From: Caldifarciminota bacterium
GTDB lineage: Bacteria > Hydrothermota > Tepidihabitantia > B3-TA06
Reading direction: 5' to 3'
DNA: 43,196 nt
Assembly: GCA_016934635.1 (NCBI GenBank)
Contig: JAFGSK010000023.1
Location: 1 to 43,196 of the forward strand
Both the position numbers and the translations under genes were made by a program. How positions within the stretch are numbered: the stretch's first letter is position 1; each line of letters starts with the position of its first letter. This document shows positions 1 to 8,098 of the stretch, piece by piece. The notes below the pieces were generated by a model that saw only the letters and a program-made list of their open reading frames with translations, was not told the DNA's origin and did no database searches.

Positions 1-1083
1 CTGCCCATGTATGTACCCTTGCCTAACAGGAATGTGATGCTTGCCGATATCATGATCAGGGATATGCTTGCCACCAATTCAGGCAGGGTTTACACCGATA
101 GGCAGAAGATTTCAGTTGAAGAGGTGGTTGGTCGTCAGAATCTGCCGTTACTTGCCCAGGTTGGTCTGACAGGAAAAACCAGAATACCTGCTGAATACAT
201 TGCTCCGATTAAAGTATTTAAAGACAGTGTACTTGCCGGGTACAAAGATGGTGTTATGCCTATATTCTTTTCGACAACAGTTCGTCACGAGTTGATTCAA
301 GATTATGCCCCCGCCCTTTTGCAGGAAGGCCTGACCTACAGATTTGTCCGTATCCCTGATGGCCCAATACAACGTCCTTTGCCGGCCTTGGATGTCGAGC
401 GGACATACCGGCTGTTTACCGATGAATTTCAGATGACCTCAATACTTGACCCGAAGGTTCGCAAGGAAGAACAAACCCGTGGTTTGTTCGTCAACTACGG
501 ATTAGCAATACAGGCTATCACCGATGCCCTTGTTGCGATGGGTCAACCGCAAAAGGCTTACGATTTTGTCAAGGTGATTGATCAATTTGAGATGGATGCG
601 GAAGTACGCGGCATATTTCTAAGAGACCTTTATGTGGTCGCCCTTGAGGCCGGGATACAAGCCGATGCCGCCCGATACGCAGAAGAGCTGAAAACGCTGG
701 GTTACAGTGCTCAACAGCTTCAGAGATTGCCTGTGGAGTACTATATGCGACTTGGAGTCGTACACCTTGGGCAAGGGGAATTGACTCTCGCCGAGCAGAT
801 TTTGCAAAAGGCCTACAACCACGCAACAAGGGAGTACCCAGATCCCTTCCACAGATTGGTTACCTATTATGTGGAAATAGGCGATACTGCAAAGGCTTCT
901 CAGCTGGTCGCCGAATGGGACAGTAGGTATCCGGGGGATCCTTTGACCTTTCAGATGTATCTGAATTATCTCAACAAACCTAGGGCTGCCCTCGAGGTTC
1001 TCGACAGGATCATCCGGGATTATCCGGATGAACCTGAGCTCTTGCAGGTACGAGACAGTCTAAAATCCGCCTACAATCTCTAG
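1..1083 (+). CDS. DUF2723 family membrane protein, C-terminal part (5' end outside window)
   Basis: The reading frame is open from the first base of the window, so the ATG at 7 is probably internal and the true start lies upstream. What is present (about 360 residues) is a soluble C-terminal region. The first 130 residues contain the PIFFSTTV stretch and the LTYRFVRIP stretch that resemble the segment following the membrane helices in DUF2723 (protein O-mannosyltransferase-like) proteins. After 'ILDPKVRKEEQTRGLFVNY' the rest is a run of helical TPR-like repeats. No membrane helix is visible in this part. The family is predicted to transfer sugars from lipid carriers in the membrane; the role here is not shown. 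It ends with TAG, 24 bases before the next gene, which is probably co-transcribed. Family assignment rests on pattern recognition of the C-terminal region only. Confidence 0.62.
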   Translation: MPMYVPLPNRNVMLADIMIRDMLATNSGRVYTDRQKISVEEVVGRQNLPLLAQVGLTGKTRIPAEYIAPIKVFKDSVLAGYKDGVMPIFFSTTVRHELIQDYAPALLQEGLTYRFVRIPDGPIQRPLPALDVERTYRLFTDEFQMTSILDPKVRKEEQTRGLFVNYGLAIQAITDALVAMGQPQKAYDFVKVIDQFEMDAEVRGIFLRDLYVVALEAGIQADAARYAEELKTLGYSAQQLQRLPVEYYMRLGVVHLGQGELTLAEQILQKAYNHATREYPDPFHRLVTYYVEIGDTAKASQLVAEWDSRYPGDPLTFQMYLNYLNKPRAALEVLDRIIRDYPDEPELLQVRDSLKSAYNL

Positions 1084-1107
1084 ATATTTGTCTTAAGGAG
1101 GAACTGT

Positions 1108-2004
1108 ATGATTAAATCTTTGAAGGCGCTTAAGGAAAGAGCCAGGGAATTAGGTCCAAAAAGATGCGTCGTCGCAGCCGCTTCGGACCCTGTAACCCTT
1201 GAGGCTCTTTCCATGGCCCAGAAGGAAGGGATCGCCAGGGGGATACTATGCGGAGACTCCCGGGAAATCAAGGCCTCTGCAGACAAGGTTAAGGTTTCAC
1301 TCGACGGATTCGAGATTGCAGACTGCCCTGCATCAGAGGCCGCGGGAGTTGCCGTCAAGGAGGTCCGCGATAACGGGGATTTCCTTCTCAAAGGCCATCT
1401 TCCTACGTCTCAATTTCTGGGAGCAATCCTTGATAAGGAGCAGGGGTTACGTACAGGCAGGGTGCTTTCCCACATTGCAATACTCGAGACGGTGAATCTG
1501 TCTCGACTACTCCTGGTTTCCGACGGAGGAATGAACATCGCCCCTGACTTGAATACGAAGCTCGATATTATCAATAATGCAATAGAGGTCGCTCACTCGC
1601 TGGGCATTGCCGAACCGAAGGTGGCCTTGCTTGCAGCGGTGGAGCAGGTAAATCCCAAGATGCCCGAGACCATAGAATGGGCAGAGATTTCCCAGATGGC
1701 TTCCCGTAAACAAATAAAGGGGGCATTGGTGGACGGTCCTTTGGCGCTCGATCTTGCGGTTTCGGAAGAGGCGGTACGAATAAAAGGGATTACAAGCGAC
1801 GTGGCAGGTTCGGCGGACGTTTTGATAGTACCGGATATCGCCACAGGCAACATCTTTGCAAAAGGGCTTATCTATCTTGGCAAGGCCCAGGCCTGCGGGA
1901 TAGTCGCAGGAGCGTCCAGACCCGTAGTTATGCTCTCTCGTGCCGACGACACAGAAACCAAACTGAACTCCATAGCCCTTGGAGCGGTGGCAAGCGAGGC
2001 GTAG
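1108..2004 (+). CDS. ptb: Phosphate butyryltransferase / phosphate acetyltransferase family
   Basis: A 298-residue protein of the PTA_PTB family, the length expected for phosphate butyryltransferase rather than for the longer multidomain Pta. These enzymes move an acyl group between CoA and phosphate, and with butyrate or acetate kinase they make ATP in fermentation. The N-terminal 'CVVAAASDPVTLEAL' strand, the central GHLPTSQFLGAIL segment with 'DGGMNIAPDL', and the C-terminal 'DIATGNIFAKGLIYL' segment are typical. A strong ribosome binding site (AAGGAGG, 1095-1101) precedes the ATG. No kinase partner or other beta-oxidation gene lies in the window, so butyryl versus acetyl specificity cannot be decided from context. 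Confidence 0.88.
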   Translation: MIKSLKALKERARELGPKRCVVAAASDPVTLEALSMAQKEGIARGILCGDSREIKASADKVKVSLDGFEIADCPASEAAGVAVKEVRDNGDFLLKGHLPTSQFLGAILDKEQGLRTGRVLSHIAILETVNLSRLLLVSDGGMNIAPDLNTKLDIINNAIEVAHSLGIAEPKVALLAAVEQVNPKMPETIEWAEISQMASRKQIKGALVDGPLALDLAVSEEAVRIKGITSDVAGSADVLIVPDIATGNIFAKGLIYLGKAQACGIVAGASRPVVMLSRADDTETKLNSIALGAVASEA

Positions 2005-2221
2005 GAAGCTTTTCCCGAAGGCAGGCAGGGAACAATCAGTCAGTACCGTTACTTTGAACTGGTCTAATATTACCCAAAAAGATAACTTAACTGATACATT
2101 TGGTGAATCATTTATGGAAAATACTAAGGAGTCCTTTTTCGTCCCCGCTATGCATTGAGTAGTAAGGGTCTGAACACCTTGCCTTTTTACAAGGTTGGCA
2201 CAACTATTGCTTAAGTAATCT

Positions 2222-2294
2222 TGAGAGGGAGGAGGAAGGGGGCAGGGGTGAGGAGAAGGAGCGCTGGGATGGGGGAAGGGAGGCAGACACGGGA
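2222..2294 (+). other. Purine-rich, G-run tract in the 2005-2333 intergenic gap
   Basis: The 329-base gap between ptb and the converging DGGY-repeat gene has no credible gene. Its second half is strongly strand-asymmetric: nearly all G and A, with runs of three to five G. Three G-runs are very close together (GGGATGGGGGAAGGG) and another pair lies some 17 bases upstream, so a G-quadruplex with one long loop is possible. No clear terminator hairpin with a T tail was found for ptb. Confidence 0.45.
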
Positions 2295-2333
2295 CGGACT
2301 TAGACTTAAATCACTAGATTACCCAAAGCAGAA

Positions 2334-3754
2334 TTATTTGGTTAAGACGACCTTGATCTTTTCCCTTGAATCTTCAGTAAATACAGAGATAAAGTAGATA
2401 CCATTACTTTTATCTTTGCCCCATGAGATAAACCCGGATGATGCGCTTGAATTTATTTCGTCCACCCTACGTCCCGATGCATCGAAAACCTCTGCGTGGA
2501 ACCCGTCTGGCATGTCGGAATACTTAAGGATTGCGTTTGGACCACATGATGAGATGATTCTCCAGTCAGGCTTGCTCTGAGGAGGTGATTCATCTACAGT
2601 TGTAGGATTCATCTCTCCGAGAGAATCGACCTTAAATAGCCAGAGATCATAGCCACCATGTCCATACGACTCGGTGTAACCTGCTATTACATATCCTCCG
2701 TCAGGTGTTTGCTGGACACACCGGCCCCAGTCCCGACCCTCGCCGCCGTATATCCTGGACCAGAGTGTGTCTCCGTTTTCATCGGTTTTAATCAGCCAAG
2801 CGTCAAATTCCAGAGTTTCTTCCGATTCCATCGCTCCTACAATAATGTACCCTTGGTCGGTTGTTTGTTGCATACTATAGGGTAGGTAAAATTGTTTTTC
2901 ACTGCCAAATTTCTTAGCCCATAAAATATTACCCTCAGTATCAAGTTTCATTAACCAGGCAAATTCTGGAGGAAAGCTTTCGCATACCAGAACATAATTT
3001 CCATCCGTTGTCTGTTGAATGCAGTAACCAGGTCCATAAGATATTCCACCATCCTCGTAGTAAGATTTACTCCATTGTATATTGCCATCTACATCGGTCT
3101 TAATAATAGATAGAATGTAAGCACGTGAACCGACAACTATATAACCACCGTCACTGGTTTGCAGTACTGATTGTCCATATTCCTCTAACACACTTTCATT
3201 GTCAAAAACTCGGATCCACGTGGTATCACCTTCGTTATCAGTTTTCAGCAACCATATCCTGCCACCCACTCCACCGTTTATATCAAAACCATATTCCCCT
3301 GTAACGATGTAGCCGCCGTCGGATGTTTGTTCGACGCAGTATACTATTTCAGAGTAAGTACTAGGCAGACTTCCGTAAGTCCTTGTCCATAAGGTATAAC
3401 TCAAAAGAGTTGCTACCAGGAATGCCCCATGTATTCCCTGTGATTATGTAACCTCCGTCATTCGTCCGGGTTACCCATAAACCTATATCCGTTGATTCTC
3501 CACCGTAGGTTTGGGTCCAAAGGGTTTGTCCATTGGAATCTGTTTTAAGTAAGATTATGTCTCCGTACCACATTCTCTCGGTACACCCCGTGCAGCCAAC
3601 CACTACATATCCACCATCGTCGGTTTGATCAAGGCATAGTCCGTAATCTAGATCCCCCCCCCCCCCATGCAAGACCCCAACCTGCACTTGCCGATTTTGG
3701 TACGAAAGCTAGCAAAGCCAAGAGTGAAAAGATGGGTAAATACTTCCTAACCAT
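2334..3754 (-). pseudogene. Exported DGGY-repeat protein with C-terminal sorting-like domain, frameshifted twice
   Basis: The three pieces read in the same direction in different frames. Piece 1 starts at ATG 3754 (AAGGAAG upstream) and encodes a classic signal peptide, MVRKYLPIFSLLALLAF followed by a SASA cleavage site. It runs into a 13-base G tract (3654-3666), where the frame is lost by one base. Piece 2 (to 3361) has repeats of the type QTxDGGYxVxG-LLKTDxxGxTLWTRTYG. A second break near 3380-3404 joins to piece 3 (to 2334), which carries about four more repeats. It ends in an 80-residue domain with the look of a type-A/FlgD-like C-terminal domain ('ASGRRVDEI', 'NGIYFISVF', ending VVLTK). 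The domain order fits a secreted repeat protein anchored or exported by a C-terminal signal. At the second break roughly 9 residues of one repeat also seem to be missing. A real pseudogene, a phase-variable gene, or sequence error are all possible. Confidence 0.72.
3654..3666. repeat. 13-bp homopolymer (G on the coding strand) inside the DGGY-repeat gene
   Basis: Thirteen consecutive C on the plus strand, G on the coding strand, lying directly after the signal peptide and before the first repeat. With 13 G the signal-peptide frame and the repeat frame do not join; 12 or 15 would join them into Trp-Gly-rich then DLDYG. Such tracts are prone to slipped-strand change in length. Confidence 0.9.
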
Positions 3755-3834
3755 GTTTACTTCCTTTGTGTTATTACCTATATAAACTCAACCGCCAAGA
3801 CACCAGTCCTTTTAAGTTAGAGTAGCTTAATATA

Positions 3835-3862
3835 ATACTAGGGTAAAAACAGTCATTGTCAA
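3835..3862 (-). promoter_or_regulatory. Sigma-70 type promoter for the DGGY-repeat gene
   Basis: On the minus strand: TTGACA (3857-3862), 16-bp spacer, TAGTAT (3835-3840). The predicted start near 3828 leaves a leader of about 75 bases before the ATG at 3754, with a ribosome binding site. An intact promoter and start argue that the gene is, or recently was, expressed. Confidence 0.65.
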
Positions 3863-3951
3863 GGTTGCGTTTTCCTTTCAGATTCTTTGTTGAGTTTTAG
3901 TCTTTCTGCGATCTTTAATGCAGTTGAAGCCTTGCAAAAAAGGGCAGTTTG

Positions 3952-4383
3952 TTATTCACCTTCTTCAATTCTGCGTTTCGTGAAGTAACGTACTAGTACT
4001 CCGGCAACAATCACAACACCTACGACAACCAGTATCAAAGGCCACCAGGCAACCTTATCGGTAATAAAGACCATCCCCACAGCGCTGAGTACGATACCTG
4101 GAACAAGCATACCCAGGCCCCGGTATCGGAATCTGGCGATAAATAACCTTACAACACCACCCAGGAGAAATATTCCACCAAAACCCAGCAATAGATAAGC
4201 CCACCAGTTTTCATCCGGGATTACGTCGGTGTATCTGAGAAGGAAGAAGACACCTATCCATACGACTATCAATCCTCCTACGATCCCACCTACAGGGTCA
4301 CGCCACGATCTGTAATGATGGGGATGTCTCTCGTGAGGGTCCCAGTGCCAGGGATGCTCGTCTTCTCTGTTCTTGTCTTCCAC
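3952..4383 (-). CDS. Small four-helix membrane protein, DUF5668/LiaF-TM-like (copy 3)
   Basis: A 143-residue protein with a charged, His-rich N-terminal 28 residues (HPWHWDPHERHPHHYRSW), then four predicted membrane helices and a basic C-terminus. The helix pattern GGIVGGLIVVWIGVFFLL, a second Leu-rich helix ending at RLFIARF, and the GMLVPGIVLSAVGM helix match the two upstream neighbours. All resemble the DUF5668 (LiaI/LiaF transmembrane) family, whose molecular function is unknown, although LiaF acts in envelope-stress sensing. The start is GTG at 4383, only 2 bases after the previous stop, with its GAGGAG ribosome site inside the end of that gene, so translation is likely coupled. It is the last gene of the run that begins at the tRNA-Ala promoter. 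The His-rich N-terminus, which could bind metal, is unique to this copy. Confidence 0.75.
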   Translation of the reverse strand: MEDKNREDEHPWHWDPHERHPHHYRSWRDPVGGIVGGLIVVWIGVFFLLRYTDVIPDENWWAYLLLGFGGIFLLGGVVRLFIARFRYRGLGMLVPGIVLSAVGMVFITDKVAWWPLILVVVGVVIVAGVLVRYFTKRRIEEGE

Positions 4384-4385
4384 GA

Positions 4386-4775
4386 TTACTCCTCAACTTT
4401 TTTCTTTTTATGTCTGGATGCTATTCCCCAAACGGTGGATACTATGATTACCAGACCGACAGCGACTATCATGAACGGCCACCAGGATTCCCATGCATAC
4501 CAGCCGCCGCCTACGAGGGGTATGAGTCCTGTTACGGCCAGAAACATCGCCGGAATCAGCATGCCGATGAAATCCTTGCGCATACCCGGTATGAACAACC
4601 AGGCTATTCCTTGAAGCAGAAATATGACTGCAAGACCCAGGGTGTAGTACATTCCCCACTCACCCCAGGTCAATATCCCGGATGTCTTGAAGTACAAACT
4701 GAGGCCTGTCCATACCACCAGAAGGCCTGCAAATATCCCCCCAATTATTCCCCTTGCAGCTGAATATCTCGACAT
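4386..4775 (-). CDS. Small four-helix membrane protein, DUF5668/LiaF-TM-like (copy 2)
   Basis: A 129-residue protein made almost entirely of four membrane helices with a KKKK-type positive tail. It is a clear paralogue of its two neighbours: GGIFAGLLVVWTGLSLYF, then 'GIAWLFIPGMRKDFIGMLIP', then 'VGLVIIVSTVWGI', all nearly matching copy 1 (4818-5189). Its start is supported by a GGAGG-type site just upstream (4781-4786). It is tightly packed with copy 3, and 42 bases separate it from copy 1. Function is unknown; the LiaF transmembrane family link is by helix pattern, not by a catalytic motif. Confidence 0.75.
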   Translation of the reverse strand: MSRYSAARGIIGGIFAGLLVVWTGLSLYFKTSGILTWGEWGMYYTLGLAVIFLLQGIAWLFIPGMRKDFIGMLIPAMFLAVTGLIPLVGGGWYAWESWWPFMIVAVGLVIIVSTVWGIASRHKKKKVEE

Positions 4776-4817
4776 CGTTCCTCCTTAATATTACTTTTTA
4801 CATTCCACTAGACGGTT

Positions 4818-5189
4818 TTATTCGTCGTTATTCTTCTTGGCTATGAGTACTCCCCATACGGTAGACACTATTATGACCACACCTACAACGATGATAATCA
4901 CAGGCCACACCTGGAATGCACCGAGCAGCCCCATTATTCCGACTCCGGCAAGGACCAGACTGGGGATTAACATACCGATGAAGCCTTTGCGCATGTAGGG
5001 AAAGAAAAGCCAGGCGATTCCGTTGAGGAGAAAGATTACGCCCAGGCCAATAACCAGTATCGGCCACCATAAACCCCACGTAGGAATAATTCCTTGGATC
5101 CTGAGCAAGAAACTGACACCTACCCAGATAACTATGCAGCCTGCAAATATACCGCCGGTAAGCCCACGAACCCTTGTTTTTTCACTCAT
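4818..5189 (-). CDS. Small four-helix membrane protein, DUF5668/LiaF-TM-like (copy 1)
   Basis: A 123-residue integral membrane protein with four helices and a short charged tail (AKKNNDE). The segment 'NGIAWLFFPYMRKGFIGMLIP' is shared almost residue for residue with copy 2, showing recent tandem duplication. It starts 8 bases after the stop of the arginine decarboxylase gene, with an AGGAGG site overlapping that stop, so the two are almost certainly one transcript. This placement suggests, but does not prove, a link between the membrane proteins and polyamine or acid-stress physiology. Confidence 0.75.
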   Translation of the reverse strand: MSEKTRVRGLTGGIFAGCIVIWVGVSFLLRIQGIIPTWGLWWPILVIGLGVIFLLNGIAWLFFPYMRKGFIGMLIPSLVLAGVGIMGLLGAFQVWPVIIIVVGVVIIVSTVWGVLIAKKNNDE

Positions 5190-5197
5190 GCATCCTC

Positions 5198-5749
5198 CTA
5201 TGGTACGAAAACAGCGGCTGCAAGGACCGTTGTCCAGAGGCCGTCCTTATCGCCAACCGCGGTCTGCGTGATATGCCTCGTGTGAACTATCTTACCCGAT
5301 ATCTTCCAGACTTCCCTTCGCTCATCGTAACTGGAATCGACGTTAAACGGAACACCCAAGGTCGATGCAAGCATCTGAGCCGCAAGATCCTCGGCGTAAT
5401 CGCCTGCCTTGACCTCTTTTTCTCCGAACGAGTGATACTCGGAGAGATAGCCGTACTGGTTTTCGTCTGCCGGTACAGCCACTCCTATCGATGCCGAGAT
5501 GAGCCGGTGAGGTTCGTTGGATTGATTTTCACTCATCACGAGGTAGACGATCTGTCCTGTGGTTAGTTCTGCAATTCCTTTATTTCGTGGTATGATCTTG
5601 CATCCAGGGGGCAGGATGCTTGAGACCTTGACAAGGTTAAAAGGGGCTATATCGGCGTTTCTCAATGCCGCCTCGAATGAAGCCAACTTATCCCTTGCAC
5701 GGCCTACGCCACGGGTAAGAAACATCTTGGCTGGAACAAACCGGTTCAC
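5198..5749 (-). CDS. pdaD: Pyruvoyl-dependent arginine decarboxylase
   Basis: A 183-residue protein of the PvlArgDC family, which converts arginine to agmatine plus CO2 for polyamine synthesis or acid resistance. The proenzyme cuts itself between two serines to make beta and alpha chains, the second serine becoming the pyruvoyl group. The site is visible as VSSILPPG, Ser43-Ser44. N-terminal VPAKMFLTRGVG, the central 'SIGVAVP' strand and C-terminal WTTVLAAAVFVP are typical, and the length is normal. The start is GTG at 5749, chosen because the conserved N-terminus begins there; ATG 5725 would remove it. The GTG lies only 5 bases beyond the 3' end of the tRNA-Ala gene and has no ribosome binding site of its own. 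It is followed by three membrane-protein genes in one run. Confidence 0.92.
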   Translation of the reverse strand: MNRFVPAKMFLTRGVGRARDKLASFEAALRNADIAPFNLVKVSSILPPGCKIIPRNKGIAELTTGQIVYLVMSENQSNEPHRLISASIGVAVPADENQYGYLSEYHSFGEKEVKAGDYAEDLAAQMLASTLGVPFNVDSSYDERREVWKISGKIVHTRHITQTAVGDKDGLWTTVLAAAVFVP

Positions 5750-5754
5750 TTCAA

Positions 5755-5827
5755 TGGAGCTGAGCGGATTCGAACCGCCGACCTCCTCGTTGCGAACGAG
5801 GCGCTCTCCCAGCTGAGCTACAGCCCC
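5755..5827 (-). tRNA. tRNA-Ala (anticodon CGC)
   Basis: A full cloverleaf reads on the minus strand: acceptor GGGGCTG pairs with CAGCTCC (one G-T pair), D-arm GCTCAGCTGGGAGAGC, anticodon stem CCTCG/CGAGG with loop TTCGCAA (anticodon CGC, codon GCG), and T-arm with GTTCGAATC. Discriminator base is A at 5755. CCA is not encoded. It is transcribed toward the arginine decarboxylase gene. Confidence 0.95.
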
Positions 5828-5839
5828 TGAGAACGTGAA

Positions 5840-5868
5840 ATATTACGCGGGTTCGGAGCCGATGTCAA
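5840..5868 (-). promoter_or_regulatory. Promoter of the tRNA-Ala / arginine decarboxylase run
   Basis: Minus-strand TTGACA (5863-5868), 17-bp spacer, TAATAT (5840-5845), ending 12 bases before the tRNA 5' end. No other promoter fits between tRNA and pdaD, so one transcript probably carries both. Confidence 0.75.
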
Positions 5869-5991
5869 CCGGGTTATCCGAACCACAAAGATTACATGAA
5901 CTGCGGGTGAAGATCGCAGTGAGTGAAAACGACATGCACTTCGTGCGAATGCAAATTAAAAATGCAAAATGGTCAGTCCAGAATTATATAA

Positions 5992-6007
5992 GACAGGCAC
6001 GCCTGTC
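5992..6007. repeat. REP-like palindrome in the 5869-6061 gap
   Basis: GACAGGC-AC-GCCTGTC is a near-perfect palindrome with no T tail. The rest of this gap includes a degenerate 'accacaaagattaca' phrase (5881-5896) like the one at 20199-20227. No gene is seen. Confidence 0.5.
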
Positions 6008-6061
6008 GAAATAAGGCTTATTCCGCTATTCGGTTACAAGTTCTTGATTTATCTGTAATGT

Positions 6062-7051
6062 GTGATAGAATTGGTAGTGTTCGCTTACTACTCCAGACGG
6101 GTCGACCGCAGGTTTTTTTCAAAGATTAATGACTGGCTTGGGGAAAGAAACTATACCACGGATCCTGAAAATCTGACCACATACATAGGGAACGCAGGTA
6201 AGAAAACGGTCGAGGAGTTCTTCAATGTCGCCTCATACCCCAAGGTCCATCTTGAAAGGAAGCAATCCTACCCTCCATTGAAGTACGAATTTCGATTTGC
6301 TTCACCTTTAACCTCGGGTTTCGGCGAAAACGATGAAGTTTATGGCGATGCCTACCTTAATTATTCTCTTTCCGCACCGGCTGTGGTTATGTTTTCAGGC
6401 TGGCTGGATACGGCAACCGACTACACCCATCTAGCAACACAGCTCCGTCTCGCAGGACGCAACCTATGGGTTATGGACCTTCCTTATCATATAAGACGTA
6501 CACCTGGAGGCTACCATTCCGGTGAGCTTTCGCTGACCGGTGACATTATTCGCACCCTGGAGTGTATTCGCCAGGCTGTTGTCGACGCGAGGATTCTGAT
6601 TGCAGTCCTTCGCGAGATGGGTTCTCGTGACTTGGCGCTTCTCGGTTTCAGCCTCGGGGCCTGGGTCGGTGCACTTCTTTCGGTCGTTGAACCAGGTGTC
6701 TCAGGAGCCGTGCTAGCAACCCCTCCAATACGCCCTGACGAACTTCTCTTGAAATCTTTCCGTTTCTCGGCAATCAGGGCAGGAATACCCGATCGCGTAG
6801 ACGAACTTCTGGACAGTATCCAGAGGCTCTTCCTGCCCAAAGAGCTTTCGCCTGCAGTCAATCCAGAACGCATTTACCTGATCGGAGGACACGAAGACTT
6901 CATAGGCTCACCTGAGGTTGTAGGTGAACTTGCTCGATGCTGGGGCTGCAACTGTAAGATTCTGCCAGGCGGGCACATAAGCGTGTACGTAACCCGAAGG
7001 TTCTGGCGGGAGATACTTTATATCCTTGACATCGGTAATGAGCCGGGTTGA
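6062..7051 (+). CDS. Alpha/beta hydrolase family protein
   Basis: A 329-residue protein with the alpha/beta-hydrolase plan after an N-terminal extension of about 110 residues. The nucleophile elbow is GFSLGA with Ser197. Asp279 in GHEDF and His305 in GGHIS are the likely rest of the triad, in the right order. The 'VVMFSGWLDTATDYTHLA' strand carries the usual oxyanion-hole region. Substrate is not evident: serine esterase, lipase or peptidase activity all remain open. No signal peptide is seen. The start is taken as GTG 6062, but no strong ribosome site precedes it and a later start is possible. It is followed after 150 bases by an unknown gene on the same strand. Confidence 0.78.
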   Translation: MIELVVFAYYSRRVDRRFFSKINDWLGERNYTTDPENLTTYIGNAGKKTVEEFFNVASYPKVHLERKQSYPPLKYEFRFASPLTSGFGENDEVYGDAYLNYSLSAPAVVMFSGWLDTATDYTHLATQLRLAGRNLWVMDLPYHIRRTPGGYHSGELSLTGDIIRTLECIRQAVVDARILIAVLREMGSRDLALLGFSLGAWVGALLSVVEPGVSGAVLATPPIRPDELLLKSFRFSAIRAGIPDRVDELLDSIQRLFLPKELSPAVNPERIYLIGGHEDFIGSPEVVGELARCWGCNCKILPGGHISVYVTRRFWREILYILDIGNEPG

Positions 7052-7201
7052 GGAGGAAAGATTTCTTGTCCTCGCTGCTACAAGTACAATCAAAGTGATC
7101 GAGTATGAATTTCAATCGCAAGGGCTACTCCGATTAAGAATAGAAGCCCTTCTTCGGGATAATACCTTCGTTCGGTGTGATTGCGAATTTTAGGTGGATA
7201 T

Positions 7202-8098
7202 ATGAATGACAAAGCGCTAGAAGTCCTTCTTTCCGAAGCCTGCGCCCCTATCCGGTGGCGTCTGGAGCGTGATATTCTGGGCAGTGATAAGCCGGAGACT
7301 GTCAGTAAAAAAGAACTTGCAGAGTGGCCGCAAGTCCAGAAGAACCTCGATCTCCTTACAGGTGAATGCCGGTTCGACTGGCTGCATTCCTCCCTCGACA
7401 AGGCGTTCGAGAACATCTGCGGTGAACTCCACGATTTAGGTGTGTGCAAGGATTTTGCTGGTCTGTCCGCCAAACTCGAACCTTACTTCAAATACCTTGA
7501 GGGCTTTCTTCCTGGTAGACCTCCTTTCGGCGGTTTCCTGGCTTCGCTCATTTCAGCATCTGCAACCTTGATAGGCTACGGCCAGCATCCCCTGGTCAGG
7601 CAGCACGTTACCAGTCGTCTGGATTATCTCGTGGAATTCAAGAAAAGTTTCGATCCTTCAGTTTTCTACGCGCCGGATCCGTCGGATATGCCAAAGGAAT
7701 GGCGCGGCAAGAATCAGATGGTGAATCCCGACTTCTACGATCCGGTCCGGGGCATTCCCCTACCTCTGATCCACGATTTGAACTCCTGGATAGGTATTAC
7801 TGATAGGCTCATCAAGCGCAAGGCTGAAGAGATGGTTGGATTCATTCTATCGCCTGATTACCAGGAACGCATCAAGCCCGGGTTCGGTACTGTAAAAGCC
7901 GGTTCCCGACGCTACTACGCCATGGGCTGGAGCGTGCACGTGCCCGGATGGAAACGAGTGCCTGATTCACGCGACATGGCTGAACGGTTCAGGTATATGG
8001 AGATCATTGCTAGCTTCAAATCGGCAAGAACCCACCCATGGTTCAAGCGTTCGTTCGCCTGGCTGGAGGAGTTTACCGGTGAGGACGGTCTGTGCTAG
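7202..8098 (+). CDS. Conserved hypothetical protein, probably shortened by an in-frame TAG
   Basis: A 298-residue protein starting at ATG 7202 with AGGTGG upstream; the first residues are MNDKALEVLLSEACAPIRWR. It is rich in helices and aromatic residues, with no signal peptide and no metal motif. The opening 'LLSEACAPIRWRLERDIL' and the 'LPGRPPFGGFLASL' region suggest an alpha-helical repeat protein such as a prenyltransferase- or squalene-cyclase-like barrel, but I do not recognise the family with certainty. The frame stays open past the TAG for 48 more codons with protein-like sequence (see 8099-8245). The protein is therefore probably truncated by about 14 percent, or read through. Confidence 0.7.
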   Translation: MNDKALEVLLSEACAPIRWRLERDILGSDKPETVSKKELAEWPQVQKNLDLLTGECRFDWLHSSLDKAFENICGELHDLGVCKDFAGLSAKLEPYFKYLEGFLPGRPPFGGFLASLISASATLIGYGQHPLVRQHVTSRLDYLVEFKKSFDPSVFYAPDPSDMPKEWRGKNQMVNPDFYDPVRGIPLPLIHDLNSWIGITDRLIKRKAEEMVGFILSPDYQERIKPGFGTVKAGSRRYYAMGWSVHVPGWKRVPDSRDMAERFRYMEIIASFKSARTHPWFKRSFAWLEEFTGEDGLC

